Shown here piece after piece: positions 1-10,833 of a stretch of 64,000 bases of DNA. The notes below the pieces were generated by a model, which was not told the origin of the DNA, searched no databases, and was given only the letters and a program-made list of their open reading frames with translations. The position numbers were made by a program, and so were the translations under genes. This stretch comes from Trochalopteron elliotii. Its lineage: Eukaryota > Chordata > Aves > Passeriformes > Leiothrichidae. The stretch lies in assembly GCA_024734555.1 (NCBI GenBank), contig JANPWX010000062.1:329267-393266 (forward strand). Reading direction: 5' to 3'. Each line of letters starts with the position of its first letter. Positions within the stretch are counted from its first letter, which is position 1.

Positions 1-476
1 AGTGAGCAGAAAATTTCATGGAATAAATCAGTGACAATCTTTCCTAAACCTGGTAAGTTTATATGGAAGAATCTCAAACAGACAGAGCAGTTTTTCATAG
101 ACACAAAATAGCTTTACTTCTATATCTACTAAGTGAATTTTTAAAGTCAGTATGAGTATTGTTGTTTTGTTATCATGGCAAACATATTTTTCTTCTTTAT
201 TTTAAGATGGATTTGGTAACTACTTACTCTTGGAGGATCTCTTCATTTCTGCTGGTTTCTAGTAATATTAATGAGAGATCAAGGATCAACCAACAGCCAG
301 AATATTTTTTCTCTCTTAAATTTTTCACTAAAGATAAAATTACAGAGACATATAATGAATTTGTGGAAGCAGCAACACCAGTGATATTTTATGTAGTTCT
401 GTGGCATAAAGACTTACTCTAGGTCTTTCAGACCAAGAGCATTTTTTTGGTTGGGGTGTTTGCGGCTCTTTTTTTT
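1..476. other. Unique AT-rich intergenic sequence
   Basis: No gene or repeat recognised. Short open frames here are at chance length for this base composition and show no protein-like conservation that I know. Confidence 0.6.
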
Positions 477-658
477 CACAGAATCACAGAATATGCCAAA
501 TGGGAAGGGACCTTCAAAGATCATCAAGTCCAAAACTTGGCCCCACACAGGACCATCCACAGGAGTCACATCATGTGCCTGAGAGCATTGTCCAAACACT
601 TCTTGAACTCTGCCAGGCTTGGTGATGTGACCACTTCCCTGGAGAGACTGTTGTGTTT
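477..658 (-). mobile_element. CR1 LINE, 3' terminal fragment, minus orientation
   Basis: The plus strand opens with two copies of the CR1 terminal octamer in reverse (cacagaatcacagaat at 477-492), then the complement of the CR1 3' end: the 'gaagggacct' block and the 'ctgccaggcttggtgatgtgacc' type block, stopping near the 'ccctggagagactgttg' segment. Sense direction is right to left. About 180 bp remain, so this is an ordinary 5'-truncated insertion. It resembles the tail of the copy ending at 5652, suggesting a related subfamily. Confidence 0.9.
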
Positions 659-3600
659 GAACATCATACAGTTGGTGATTTATATTTTCTGTTGTGTATA
701 GAAGTGTTGGTAGATTCTTGGTAGTCAAAAAATACCTTTAGTTTACCATTAGCCTTTAGTTGTCTTGTTTTAGTATTTGATCACTTCATTAGTAATTTTT
801 ACCACCCATTTAAATGTCATTGTATTGAATGTACAATTTAATGATTTATTGTAACTTGGTAATGTTTCTTAACATATGTGTAGTTAGAGTAATAAAATTA
901 ATGTAACACCTTACCTTGTGAGCTGTCCCTGAGCTAGCATTTTCATAGGACTTTTATTATATTTGCTGTCACTAAGGGTTTTTTTTTGTGGCAGTTATAC
1001 AGCAGTCTCCTACTGAGATATTCTTTCAGCATTTGTTCCTCTCTGGATTTAGAGTGTTCAGTAGCCTGACCTGTGTGTTAAAGGTCATTTTTTATGAATG
1101 CCAGGAACCAATGCAAGCATGTGTACACAAATACCTGCAAATAAAATGTCACTTAAAAATAAAGATGTTTTTATCTTGAGCAATGATATGTTAGGAAATG
1201 AATTTTAAAATCCAGGACATTTCTGTCCTCTTCACCAGGCATTTCCACATTGTATTTTACTAGTCTTAACAGTCTAATTACAATGACTTGGGGAAATCTT
1301 TAAAAATAATCTTTTCCATATATCCTTACAAAGAGTAAGATTCTATGTATCTATGTGTGTTCATGCATGGCTGAAGGATCAATTTTTAGCCTATAACAGA
1401 TAACATGGCTCAGACACAAACACAGGTAATAGACCAGGGAAAGCTTTTTCAAAATTTTCATATGCTACTTTTTCTGCAACAAAACATTTGAAATCACAAT
1501 GTTGTATTATAAATAAACAAGGCATGTGGCTACAATAACTGTATCAAAAAAATTACTTTGTCTCTATTTCTTTTATTTTCGGTTCAGTTTTACCATAGAT
1601 TCTAGAGTAACCAGACATAAGGCATGATTCTCTCTTTGTTTACTTTTATTTCATGCTGCTTCATCTTCTTTGACTAATGATTATAATATAAACACTGCAT
1701 TGCTAAATGGCAAATCAAGTTCCATAAGTGCTAAATTTATGGGATTTTATCAGAATATTTTGATACTTTTGCTGCATTAAGTAAATTCATTTTCCAAGTG
1801 AACACAACAGTTATTTAACAGCTCTCAGGAATACTAGATATCAGTCTGGTCCTGACATGAAGATACCATCTTTTTTTAAAGTTTTCCTCTCCCTGTAGTG
1901 CCAAGTAAGTTGACAAACAGCAATAGATATAAAATCTGGCCAAGAAATTAGAGATAATTAAAAAGATATCGTAATGAAATCACTGAATTTAGGACTTCAG
2001 TGGGCTAACAAGACTCAGGACGGACTCCCTAAAGATAATGCTGAATCGAAAAGTGAAAAATAATTGGGAAAAAAAAATCTGCTATTTGAAAAGAGCAGAA
2101 CTCTCTTTGTGAGTACATTGTTTATACTTATATCTTCTGTTAGATTAAACAGAGCCTTTGTTAATTCTGTTGTCCAGTAAAATATGAATAAATAAATAAT
2201 ACTATTCAGATACTTTTAGTGCTTTCACCCTAGTGCTTTTATGTACGAAGTTATGATGGCATGCTAGACTAACATTCCAAAAACTAGACCATCCTTGTAC
2301 AGCAACAAAGAAACATATTAGATGAGTAAGGGAATGATGGCAACAAAATGGTATTTTCAGCCAAACAATTCATTAATACTTTCTGTTTCTCAAGCCTGTT
2401 TACTAGCGAAGTTGAGATCTGACCATAAGATCAGAATGTAAATCCAACATTGCATGAAGCAGTAAATTAAGATGTTTATTCATAATTTTTCGTAATTTAG
2501 CATAAAACGTGCTTTCAGTTAAGGATTTACAGATAAAGCCAGTCTCTAATCCATATGAGAGAACTGGCAGTCAGCATGAAGCAGAGATCATCATGGGTAC
2601 ATAGTGACTTCTTTGTGTTCCTATCTAAGAGGAAATAGAAAGATTGTCTTTCTTACCTCGTACTTCGTCTAGCAATATTTTTTTCTGGTAAAATTTGGAT
2701 GAAATAATTGAAGACATACAGCAATTTTACTGAGGGTTAAATGACATGTTCTTAACAGGCAAAAGAAAAATAAAATTATGTTTTAAATCAAATTTTAATC
2801 TTCTCTTTTCTAAGCACCTGTTCTGAAAGTATTTTAGGGAATTTGCATCTATGTGTATGTAAGCCACTACTTTCTTCTCTGCTATTTCTTCTGGAACTCA
2901 CGTGTGGCATGCAGGAATGTATTAACATTTTTCATGCTACTATCAGGAATTATTTGATCTAATCTGAAAAAGATTAGAAGATCCATAGATTATTACATTT
3001 AAGGTGATGAATAGAGTATTATGCACCAATTTGGGTTTTTTAACAACAGGAAATCAAGTACCATTTAACTGACAGACAATTTCTAATACTGAAATACTTT
3101 AGCTCTGTTCAAGATTAAGTTATGCAGAAAAATACTTACATCCATTAGAGCAAAGTTTCTGTGTAGATGTAGCATTGCTTTCAGATAGTCATCAGTATTT
3201 AATTAGCCTTTTGAATGGCCCTGAGAAGTAATCTCTTCTTGTGCAGCTACCAAAGTGTCTACTTTGACACCTGACGACTTGCATTAGCTGTCTCCTTTGG
3301 GGACTCACTCTGTTTGTTTAGGTTCACCCAGGTATGCCCTTAGGCACATTTCTTAATCTTATGTTGATATAAATTCCACTTGAAGAAGGCTGACCAAGGA
3401 GGTAATTTGTACCTCCTCTTACCCTAAATTTTACAGCGAATTTGAAAAATTATACTGAGTATTCAGAGATTTTCTTTTTTTTCCTCAGAGTTTTTATTCA
3501 TTTCAGTAACAGTACTCACATGTATTGAAGATATCCATCAGATTTTGTTAGGTCTTGATTAGCCTGTAGGAAAAATATTAAATATCAATAATAGGGAGAT

Positions 3601-4514
3601 ATAATTCCTGCAGTACTGACTTACCAAATAAACAAATAAAACTTCTGCATGAATAAATATCACTTAATATGAGAGGACATATTAAGATATGCCCTGTCCA
3701 AGAGTTTTATTATAAAGTCTGGCTATTATATGTTTGCAGAAACTACTGTGAAAACTTTAATCCTCTATTCTGAATGACTATATGACAAGGTTTTTGGTGT
3801 GGAAAATAAACATGAAGTATTCAATTGACAAATAAGACACTAAAATATAAAGTCAAAATTAGACCTGCAAACAAATAAAAGATCCATACAGAAGCCTAAA
3901 TTCCCAAGGAATCTAAAAATACTACCTTGAACAATGACACTGCAACCATTGAGAGCATACAGAATTTCTCAAGTCTCAAAAATACAAAGCAGCTCAATGC
4001 CAGCAAACCTATATACCAGTACCATTCACAGAAAAAAATGATCATTTTCCTAACTCATGTGTGGAGTTTGAGCCTGTACAGGTACTCTGAACAACCTTAC
4101 AATTTTTAGTGTGAGAATTTGGGACTTGCTTTTCACAACTGTGCACCCTAAACTCCAGGCTACAGAAACATCTGATTCTGTATCAGTGGACAAGCATTTT
4201 ACGTTGTAAGTTTTACCAGAGGCAGTAAAGAACATCACTGTTTTTCTTTTCTAAATTTGAGCACAGGAAAAATGGATGCCAAAATTGGCCTTGATAAAGT
4301 CCATTTGACTCAATGAGATTACTTTGATTTAAATTAATTTTTGCTTATGAAGCTAAAAGAAGCTTATATCCCCTCATAACCTACATTTCCATTGAACAGT
4401 TAAATTGACCTTCAAATGTAAGCCTCTTTGTAAACCTGAAATTCTCATGAGTGCCTGGTATGCACTGGTGCCTCATGACAGTGTTTTGTGCTACAGAAAT
4501 AAAGCAAATATCCT
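659..4514. other. Intergenic AT-rich sequence, nothing recognised
   Basis: No coding or repeat signal that I can support. A perfect 8-bp hairpin (aggaggta / tacctcct with a 5-base loop) lies at 3397-3417. Short ORFs near 988-1179 and 3927-4238 have no recognisable content. Confidence 0.55.
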
Positions 4515-5295
4515 TCTGGGAGAGAGGGGTCTTTGAAAGCAGCACCATCTATACCCTGCACCTTGACCACCTCTGTTAAGAGGAAAAGAAAGGTAGTTTT
4601 AATAGGAGACTCCCTTATGAGGGGGGTGGAGGGCCCGATATGCAAACTGGACTCAACTCAGGAAATCCTGCTTTCTCCCTGGGGCTTGGGTAAGGGCCAT
4701 TACTGGAAAACTCTCCAGTCTTGTAAGGCCCCCTGATTACTAGCTGTTACTGGTTGTTCAGGCTGGCAGTGACAAAATAGCAAAGATAAGTCCAAGGGCA
4801 ATGAAAAGAGACTTCAGGGCCTTGGGACGTTTGGTTGAATAATCAGGAGATCAGCTAGTGGTTTTCTCAATCCTTCTAGTAACAAGGAATAATATTGATA
4901 GGAATGGGCAGATCTGTCAGGTCAGTGTGTGGCTCTGAGACTGGTGTAAGCAGAAAAAGTCTGAGTTTTTTGACCATGGGATAATCTATTCAATGACTGG
5001 TCCACTGACACCTGGTGGGATCTAGAGGGAAAGAAGAGCCTCTCTAGAGGGGAAGAAGATTTCTAGCACAGGGTAATTGTTGATAGAGCTTTAAATTAAC
5101 TTGGAACAGGGAAAAAGAAAATACCAGGCTTGCAAGTGCTGAACAAAATGGGGTGGTGTGTCAATACTTGAGGAAATGAGCACTAATGGGATCCTTCAAC
5201 CGGCATCATGAGAAGCTGGCTATAAAGTACCACTCCTGAAATGTTTCTACACTAATGCATGCATCAAAAATGAAAAATACAGTCTTGAAACTTTG
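4515..5295 (+). mobile_element. CR1 LINE 5' part: ORF1 esterase region to start of ORF2, decayed
   Basis: Translating piecewise on the plus strand gives CR1 ORF1 blocks of the SGNH-type esterase known from CR1-like elements: VVLIGDSLMRGVEGPIC at about 4592-4642 (the GDS nucleophile block), a decayed counterpart of the second block with SDKIAK near 4770, FFDHG near 4959-4973 and TPGGI near 5009-5023. It continues into VPLLKCFYTNA near 5227-5260, the start of CR1 ORF2. Stops and frame changes interrupt all parts, so no protein is made. Preservation of the CR1 5' half is unusual, because most copies are 5' truncated. Element start is approximate. Confidence 0.75.
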
Positions 5296-5329
5296 ATCTA
5301 GTCCCAGATATTTGATATCAAATCAAAGC

Positions 5330-5652
5330 CTTGTGAGGGCCAGATGAGATCACTTGGTTTGTTCAGCCTGGAGGAGACTTAAGGGAGACCTCATTGCAAT
5401 CTGCAACTTTCTCATGAGGAAAAGAGGAGGGGCAGACAATGGTCTCTGTAACGATCAGTGACAGGTGCCAAGGAGCAGTGGAGCAGGCTCCCTAGAGAAG
5501 TGGTCACATTAGCAGTCTGTCGGAGTTCAAGATGTGTTTGGACAATACATCTGGGCACATAGTGTGATTCTGGAAGTATCCTGAACAGAGCAAGGAGTTG
5601 AACTCAATGATGACGAGTTCCTTCCAACTCAGTTTATTCTGTAATTCTATGA
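5330..5652 (+). mobile_element. CR1 LINE 3' terminal segment joined to the preceding CR1 5' part
   Basis: This contains the CR1 end-of-ORF2 block ('ttcagcctggaggagact', 'gggagacctcattgcaatc') and then the 3'UTR with 'ggctccctagagaagtggtcac'. It closes with 'attctgtaattctatga', the terminal octamer repeats. Same strand as the ORF1 part at 4515-5295 and separated by only a few tens of bases. Nearly all of ORF2 (endonuclease and reverse transcriptase) is missing between them. Either one element with a large internal deletion or two insertions; the first reading is simpler. Confidence 0.85.
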
Positions 5653-5703
5653 AATTAGTAATCCAATATAACTGTTTCTTAGAAACTTGCTGGAGAAATT
5701 TCC

Positions 5704-6835
5704 TGTTCTAGGCACATGGCAAAACGCTGCAGCACCACAGGTCAAGTCCCTTGGGATTAAAATAATAAAACCTGAGTGTCAAAGCCAAACGTGTTGTACT
5801 TCAATGAAAGCATCACTTATATTTTGTTTGTGGTTAAAGAGAAAAAGAAACCTGCAGTCAACCAAACTTCAAGAGGAGCTTTTGTACCGGGCAGCCAAGG
5901 TACTGGTGGTGCTGGGCCTCAGAGATGGCCTTTGTGAGAATAGGTTGGGTCTGCTCCCTGGGGCCAGACACAGACAATTCCAGCCATTTCCAGTGAGTTC
6001 TACAACAGACTTGCTACAGCAGACATGTCAACCTGGTGGCACTTCTGTGAATGTATTTAAAAAAGAGAAAAGCCTCACCCAGGCAGAGGAGGAGGGAAAA
6101 GAATTCAGTGTGGAATGATGAACACAAAGATCAGAGAAGGAGGTGGAGGAGGTACTGCAGATGCCAAAGTGCTTCCCTGTAGCTCACAGAGAGGAGCAGA
6201 GTCCATGCTGCAGGCCATGAAGGACTCCATGGTGGAGCAGGCAGGTATTTCCTGAAGGATCTTCAGCCTGTGGAAAGTCCACACAGAAGCAATCTTATCC
6301 TGAAATATTGTATCCCATGGGAGGGACTGCATGCTGAACAAGGGGAAAAGTACGAGAAATGACCAACAGAGAGGAAGTCACATACTGTCCATTGCCTTCA
6401 GTACTCCATCCCCCCATGCTGCCAAAGGTAGGGAGAGTAGTCAGAATATCATGTTGAGAAGGAAGTCAGCTGAGCCCAGGGAAGACAGATGTGTGGGAGA
6501 GGTAAAATTCTGATAGTTTTTTTTCTTTTTTCTTCTTTTTTCTTTTTTCTTTTTTCTTTTTTCTTTTTTCTTTTTTCTTTTTTCTTTCCTTTCTTTCTTT
6601 TTTTTCTTTTTTTTATGTTTTGGTCCTCAGTACCTGAATATGCTTTGGCCATAAATGCAATTATGTTTTCCCTTCTCAAGTCTGTTTTGCCCATGACAGT
6701 AATGGGTAATTAATCTCATTTTTCTAAACCCATGAGCTTTCTCATCCTATTTTTACCCTCCATCCTGAAGAGGAGAGTGAGTGGGAGAATTGCTGAGTGG
6801 GTAACTGGCTGCTGGACAAGACTAACTCTATTGTA
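5704..6835 (+). mobile_element. Endogenous retroviral LTR, TguLTR5-like, solo
   Basis: I recognise several blocks of a common bird ERVL-type LTR: 'ggcacatggcaaaacgctgc', 'accgggcagccaaggtactg', 'ggtctgctccctggggccag', a TATA-like tatttaa at 6054-6060, 'ctgaacaaggggaaaagta', and the 3' part 'tctgttttgcccatgacagt' at 6679-6698. It probably begins TG at 5704 and ends near 6835, where the expected CA has decayed. No target duplication could be matched. No retroviral coding sequence lies next to it, so it reads as a solo LTR. A long T/C tract (6517-6614) sits in the 3' third. It starts about 50 bp after the CR1 tail. Family by recognition; ends approximate. Confidence 0.78.
6517..6614 (+). repeat. 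(TTTTTTC)n pyrimidine tract inside the LTR
   Basis: About 98 bases of almost pure T and C, with at least six regular TTTTTTC units around 6536-6590 and less regular CTTT units after. The complementary strand is purine only, so open frames of Lys/Arg or Phe/Ser across it are artefacts. It lies where this LTR family normally has a short T-rich stretch. Confidence 0.95.
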
Positions 6836-9599
6836 GCTTTCTAAATGGTAAACTATTACTCAAATTAGATCTAAGAGCTCTGTGTCTGGAGTAGAGGAAG
6901 CTTACTGGTATTACGTGCCAGGGCTAACTCTTCAGTGAAAATGTGCCAGAACAATAAGTAACATTTAGGATACCTCGGGATAAAGAGGGAAACATCTTAA
7001 TCTTCATAGGAGGATTCGAAACAAAACAAAGATACAGAATAATTTCTGAAAAGTATAATAAAATCCTTTAAATATGAACTGTTATATAACAAACTGAATT
7101 CAATCCCATTAACTAAGACAAATATACTGTCTAGATCAACATCTCAATAATTTAAAATTACTTAAGAAGCTTCGTATGTGTTTATTTTTTCATTTCATTT
7201 TTTTGAAAAAAAACCCCAGACTTTGTTGTAACCCAAAGCTGGTAGCTGCCATGAGCACTGATAGCACTGAACACATATGTTAGTGTAAGAAACTCTCTGA
7301 GCAAACACCATGCACAGAAAACTATGGTTTGTTGCTTTTATTTTTCATTTCAGTAAAAACAGGTCATTATGAGCACCAGAAATTCTGCCCTTTTCTGCTC
7401 TGCTTCTAAGCATAGTTATACCATTTCCCATTTCCACCACAACCATGCTCTAAAAGGACTGCATGCTTATCATTGACTATTTTTTCTAGCCTTATATAAA
7501 AGTATATCTGAAATCTGAACAATAATCACTTCAGCAGGTATTCATGACTTGTTTATAATTTTTCATACACTTTTTTGATATCTCTTCAGGGACTATGGCC
7601 AGTAGTGTTTTCTGCACCACAGGGTACATTATAAACAACAGCTGCCCACAGTTACAATTAAACTACTGAAATGAGAATTAGGAGAATCTCTTCATGAAAA
7701 GTTTCAGCTTGCCTCATACTTTATGAAGTATTCTAGTGGAACTATACGTATACGCACATAAACAGAATGTGTAGGTTTTATTGGAATAGAAGTGGTTTAG
7801 CACATGAATTTTGAAGAGGTGAGAAATAAAGAATATAAGCATTGAAGCTTGTAACAAGGTCTATATAATTTTAGGGCTTAGTATATATGTTTATACCAGA
7901 AATAATATTTGCTATTGTCAATTATTAACTAATAGAACTCATTAATTCTATGTAGGATGTTTTTCATACTGCCTTTCTGAAAATGCTTTGTTTAAGCTTT
8001 TTCAACAATTATTAAATCCAGCTGCTTTGCCAGTAGAAAGTGTTCAAAAGTTGTGCAGCTTCCAAATGTTACTGGACAGCTAAGAAATGTTGACAGCCTT
8101 TGTTTGCTCTGTAAGGTGTGCTCACTTGTACGTACATAAATCCTACTCCTGGGGGATATTTAAATATGTTTTAAATTGCCTCTTATACCTGTAACAGCAG
8201 ATTTTATTCTTTTCATCTATACTGTACATTCCTTTTTTCAGAAGGTACTTCACAAAGGTATCTACAGGTATGGTGTGTATGGACTTTCATCATAGTACTT
8301 TCAAAGATGTAAATGTTGTTAAATTGTTTCTACTAGATTTTTTTTTTCTCAAATAGGAATGTTGTATAGAGAATAAAGTAAATGGTAGCACTATTAAGGA
8401 CTTGTCCAAAGCTTTGCAAAACTGGTGAGAAAACCAAGAAAACGTAAAACTTCAGAGTTGTAGAGTAGGGCCAAAATTGCTGGCCACTTTTCTTAAACTT
8501 AATCTAACAGTCTTAACTATCTTAGTTCAATATGTCTATATAGATATAGTAACTTATCTCAGTTAAATTTGGGAAAAATAGGCCCTCATTCAAATTAAGA
8601 ACTAAATCAATTACGGTGCAATTTTAATATTAACAATTTGCTTCTACAAGAAAGAAATAAGAGAAAATATTTTACAAAGAGAAAAACTTGGTTAAAGCAT
8701 ATTATAGTCCGTCTGATAGAGTTATAACAGACAAATGAATAGAAATGGATAATAGACTACTAACTAAAAGTTCCTTTAACGGCAGTTCCTCCCCTAATTT
8801 TCAATAATGAGTACTGAAAGCAGTACTAATTGACAACATAAACTAGTAGTGTCAAACACAGGCAATATCTTTTTTACTCTAGAAATATTTGGCATCATCA
8901 ATTCTTCTCTTCAATTAACCTTCAGTAATTTCTCTAAGGGCTTTTGTAGTTCACTGAGTAGAAATAGCACATATTCTGTTTTCCAGGTTTTCATTGGGAT
9001 GGGAAGGCAGTCAATTCTGAGTTATAGCCTGCTTCAGTCCTGGATTTTATCTAGATCTGTCTGCTAAAATCTGTGTGCAATATACTATTTTTTTTTTTTT
9101 TGAAACAATTATCACAGAATCACTGTGTGTTGGGAGAAAAATGTCATTACTGCATTGATTTACTTTTGTCCATATACTTAAAACATTATTCTTTTGTGAC
9201 CATATGATTCACGTGTGACACTAGGAGCAGATGAGTAAATTATGAATTCTCAATCCAATGTGATATTTATAGGGTTCTTTATTTTTTGTGTGCTGACAGA
9301 CATTGATCAGTATAAGAAATAAATGCACTGGAAAGATGAAGTAATCTTTGTTAGAATATACAGTAAGCTATGACTTCTCAACTGAAAAACTGGAGTAACA
9401 GCAGATTCCCACCTTTTTCAAGTAGAGGTGAATAATGCATTTGTAAGGATATGATTCTGAGAAAAATTGTATCTATATATATATATTAATTGATGATGTA
9501 GAATTTTTATTTTGCTACAATGTACTGCTACTGTGAATTCTGTCAGAAAATAGAAAAAGAATAATTAATCTGAATTAGCAGTTAATTAGCACTGGAGGC
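6836..9599. other. Intergenic AT-rich sequence
   Basis: No gene recognised. Contains a T14 run at 9088-9101 and a short (TA)n run at 9473-9488. A 'cacagaatcac' string near 9112 recalls a CR1 tail but lacks the flanking CR1 blocks. Confidence 0.55.
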
Positions 9600-10833
9600 T
9601 GGGTCAAGGCATGAGGATGACAAGGAGGTTATTTCAGATGGCTAACACAGTTTCAAAAAGGCCAAATCATGCCTGGCTAATCTAATGGCCTTCTACATGG
9701 AGTGACTGCTTTGGTAGATAAGTGAATAGCAGCTGATATCATCTACCTTGACTTTTGCAAGGACTGATACAGCGCCTCTGTCTTTAAAGTGGAGAGATGC
9801 GGGTTTGATGGGGGGATTCTTTGACTGGTAAGAAGTTGGCTCCATGACTGCATCCAAAAAGTTTCAGTTAAGCTCTCAATGCCCAAATGGAGATCAGTAA
9901 CAAATGCTGGGCTGTTTTGGGACTAGTGCTGGTTAGTATCTTTATTAATGAAATAGTGAGATTGAGCAAGCCTCAGCAAGTTTTTGGATGACACCAAGCT
10001 GAGTGATGCAGTTGATATGATAGAGGGCATGTATGTTGTCCAGAAGGATCTTGACAGACCAGAGAAGCAGAACACTGTGAACCTCATGAAGTACAACAAA
10101 GCTGAGTGCAGAGTCCTCCAAACCGGCTCATGGCAATCCCCAGCAGCAGCATAGAGTGAGGGATGAATGAACTGAGAGAAGCCCTGTGGAGGAGAACCAT
10201 GGGGATAGTGGCAGGTGAAAACTTAGACATGAACTGGTAATGTGGACATACAGCCCAGAAAGCCAAATACATACTGCTACATCTAAAGAAGTGTGACAAG
10301 CAGGTCACGGGAGCTGATTCTTCCCCTCTACTCTGCCCTCATGAGATCCCACCTGGAGAACTGCACCATTTTCTGGAGGCCCCAGCACAACAAGGACATG
10401 CACCTGCTGGAGGGAGTCCAGGCCGCGAAGGGCCACAAAGAGATCAAGGGACAGAAGAACCTCTCCTATAAAGACAGTCTGAAAGAGCTGGCATGGTTTA
10501 GCCTGGAGAGATCTCCGGAGAGACCTTATAGCAACCTTCCAGTACCTTAAGAGGACCTACAAGAAAGCTGATAGGAGGAGGAAAGGACTTAAACTGAAAG
10601 ATGATAGATTTAGAATAGATATAAGGAAGAAATTCTTTACTTAGAGTGTGGGGAAGCACTGGAACTTGTTGCCCAGAGGAACTGTAGGTGTCCCATCTCT
10701 GGAAGCATTGAAGTTTGGATTGGATGAGATTTTGAGCAAACTGTGTACTGGAAGGTATCCCTGTCAATGACAAGGATGTTGAAATGAAATGATTCATAAG
10801 GTCCCTTCCAACCCACTTCATTCTATGAGTTCA
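9600..10833 (+). mobile_element. CR1 LINE, reverse transcriptase to 3' end, decayed
   Basis: Sense-strand pieces read as CR1 ORF2: DIIYLDFCK near 9737-9763 (RT motif with catalytic Asp region), KFLDDTKLSDAVD near 9978-10016, where the usual F/Y-A-D-D has Leu in place of Ala, and then VTSRSRELILPLYSALMRSH and LSYKD...LKELAWFSLE around 10289-10510. The ordinary CR1 3'UTR follows and ends 'cttccaacccacttcattctatga' type sequence near 10833. The reading frame is broken many times, so it is not active. At about 1.23 kb this is a longer than average 5'-truncated copy. Left end is approximate. Confidence 0.92.

Noticed and set aside
3397..3417. Perfect 8-bp hairpin
   Set aside because: Short stems of this kind are common by chance in 64 kb, and no T run or other context gives it a function.
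5687..6118. 143-codon open frame
   Set aside because: Falls inside the LTR, which is non-coding.
6449..6713. Lys/Arg-rich and Phe-rich open frames
   Set aside because: Produced entirely by the T/C tract inside the LTR.
9110..9160. CR1-like 'cacagaatcac' string
   Set aside because: The required flanking CR1 3' blocks are absent, so it is probably coincidence.
10293..10550. 85-codon open frame
   Set aside because: It is a surviving piece of CR1 ORF2, not a separate gene.
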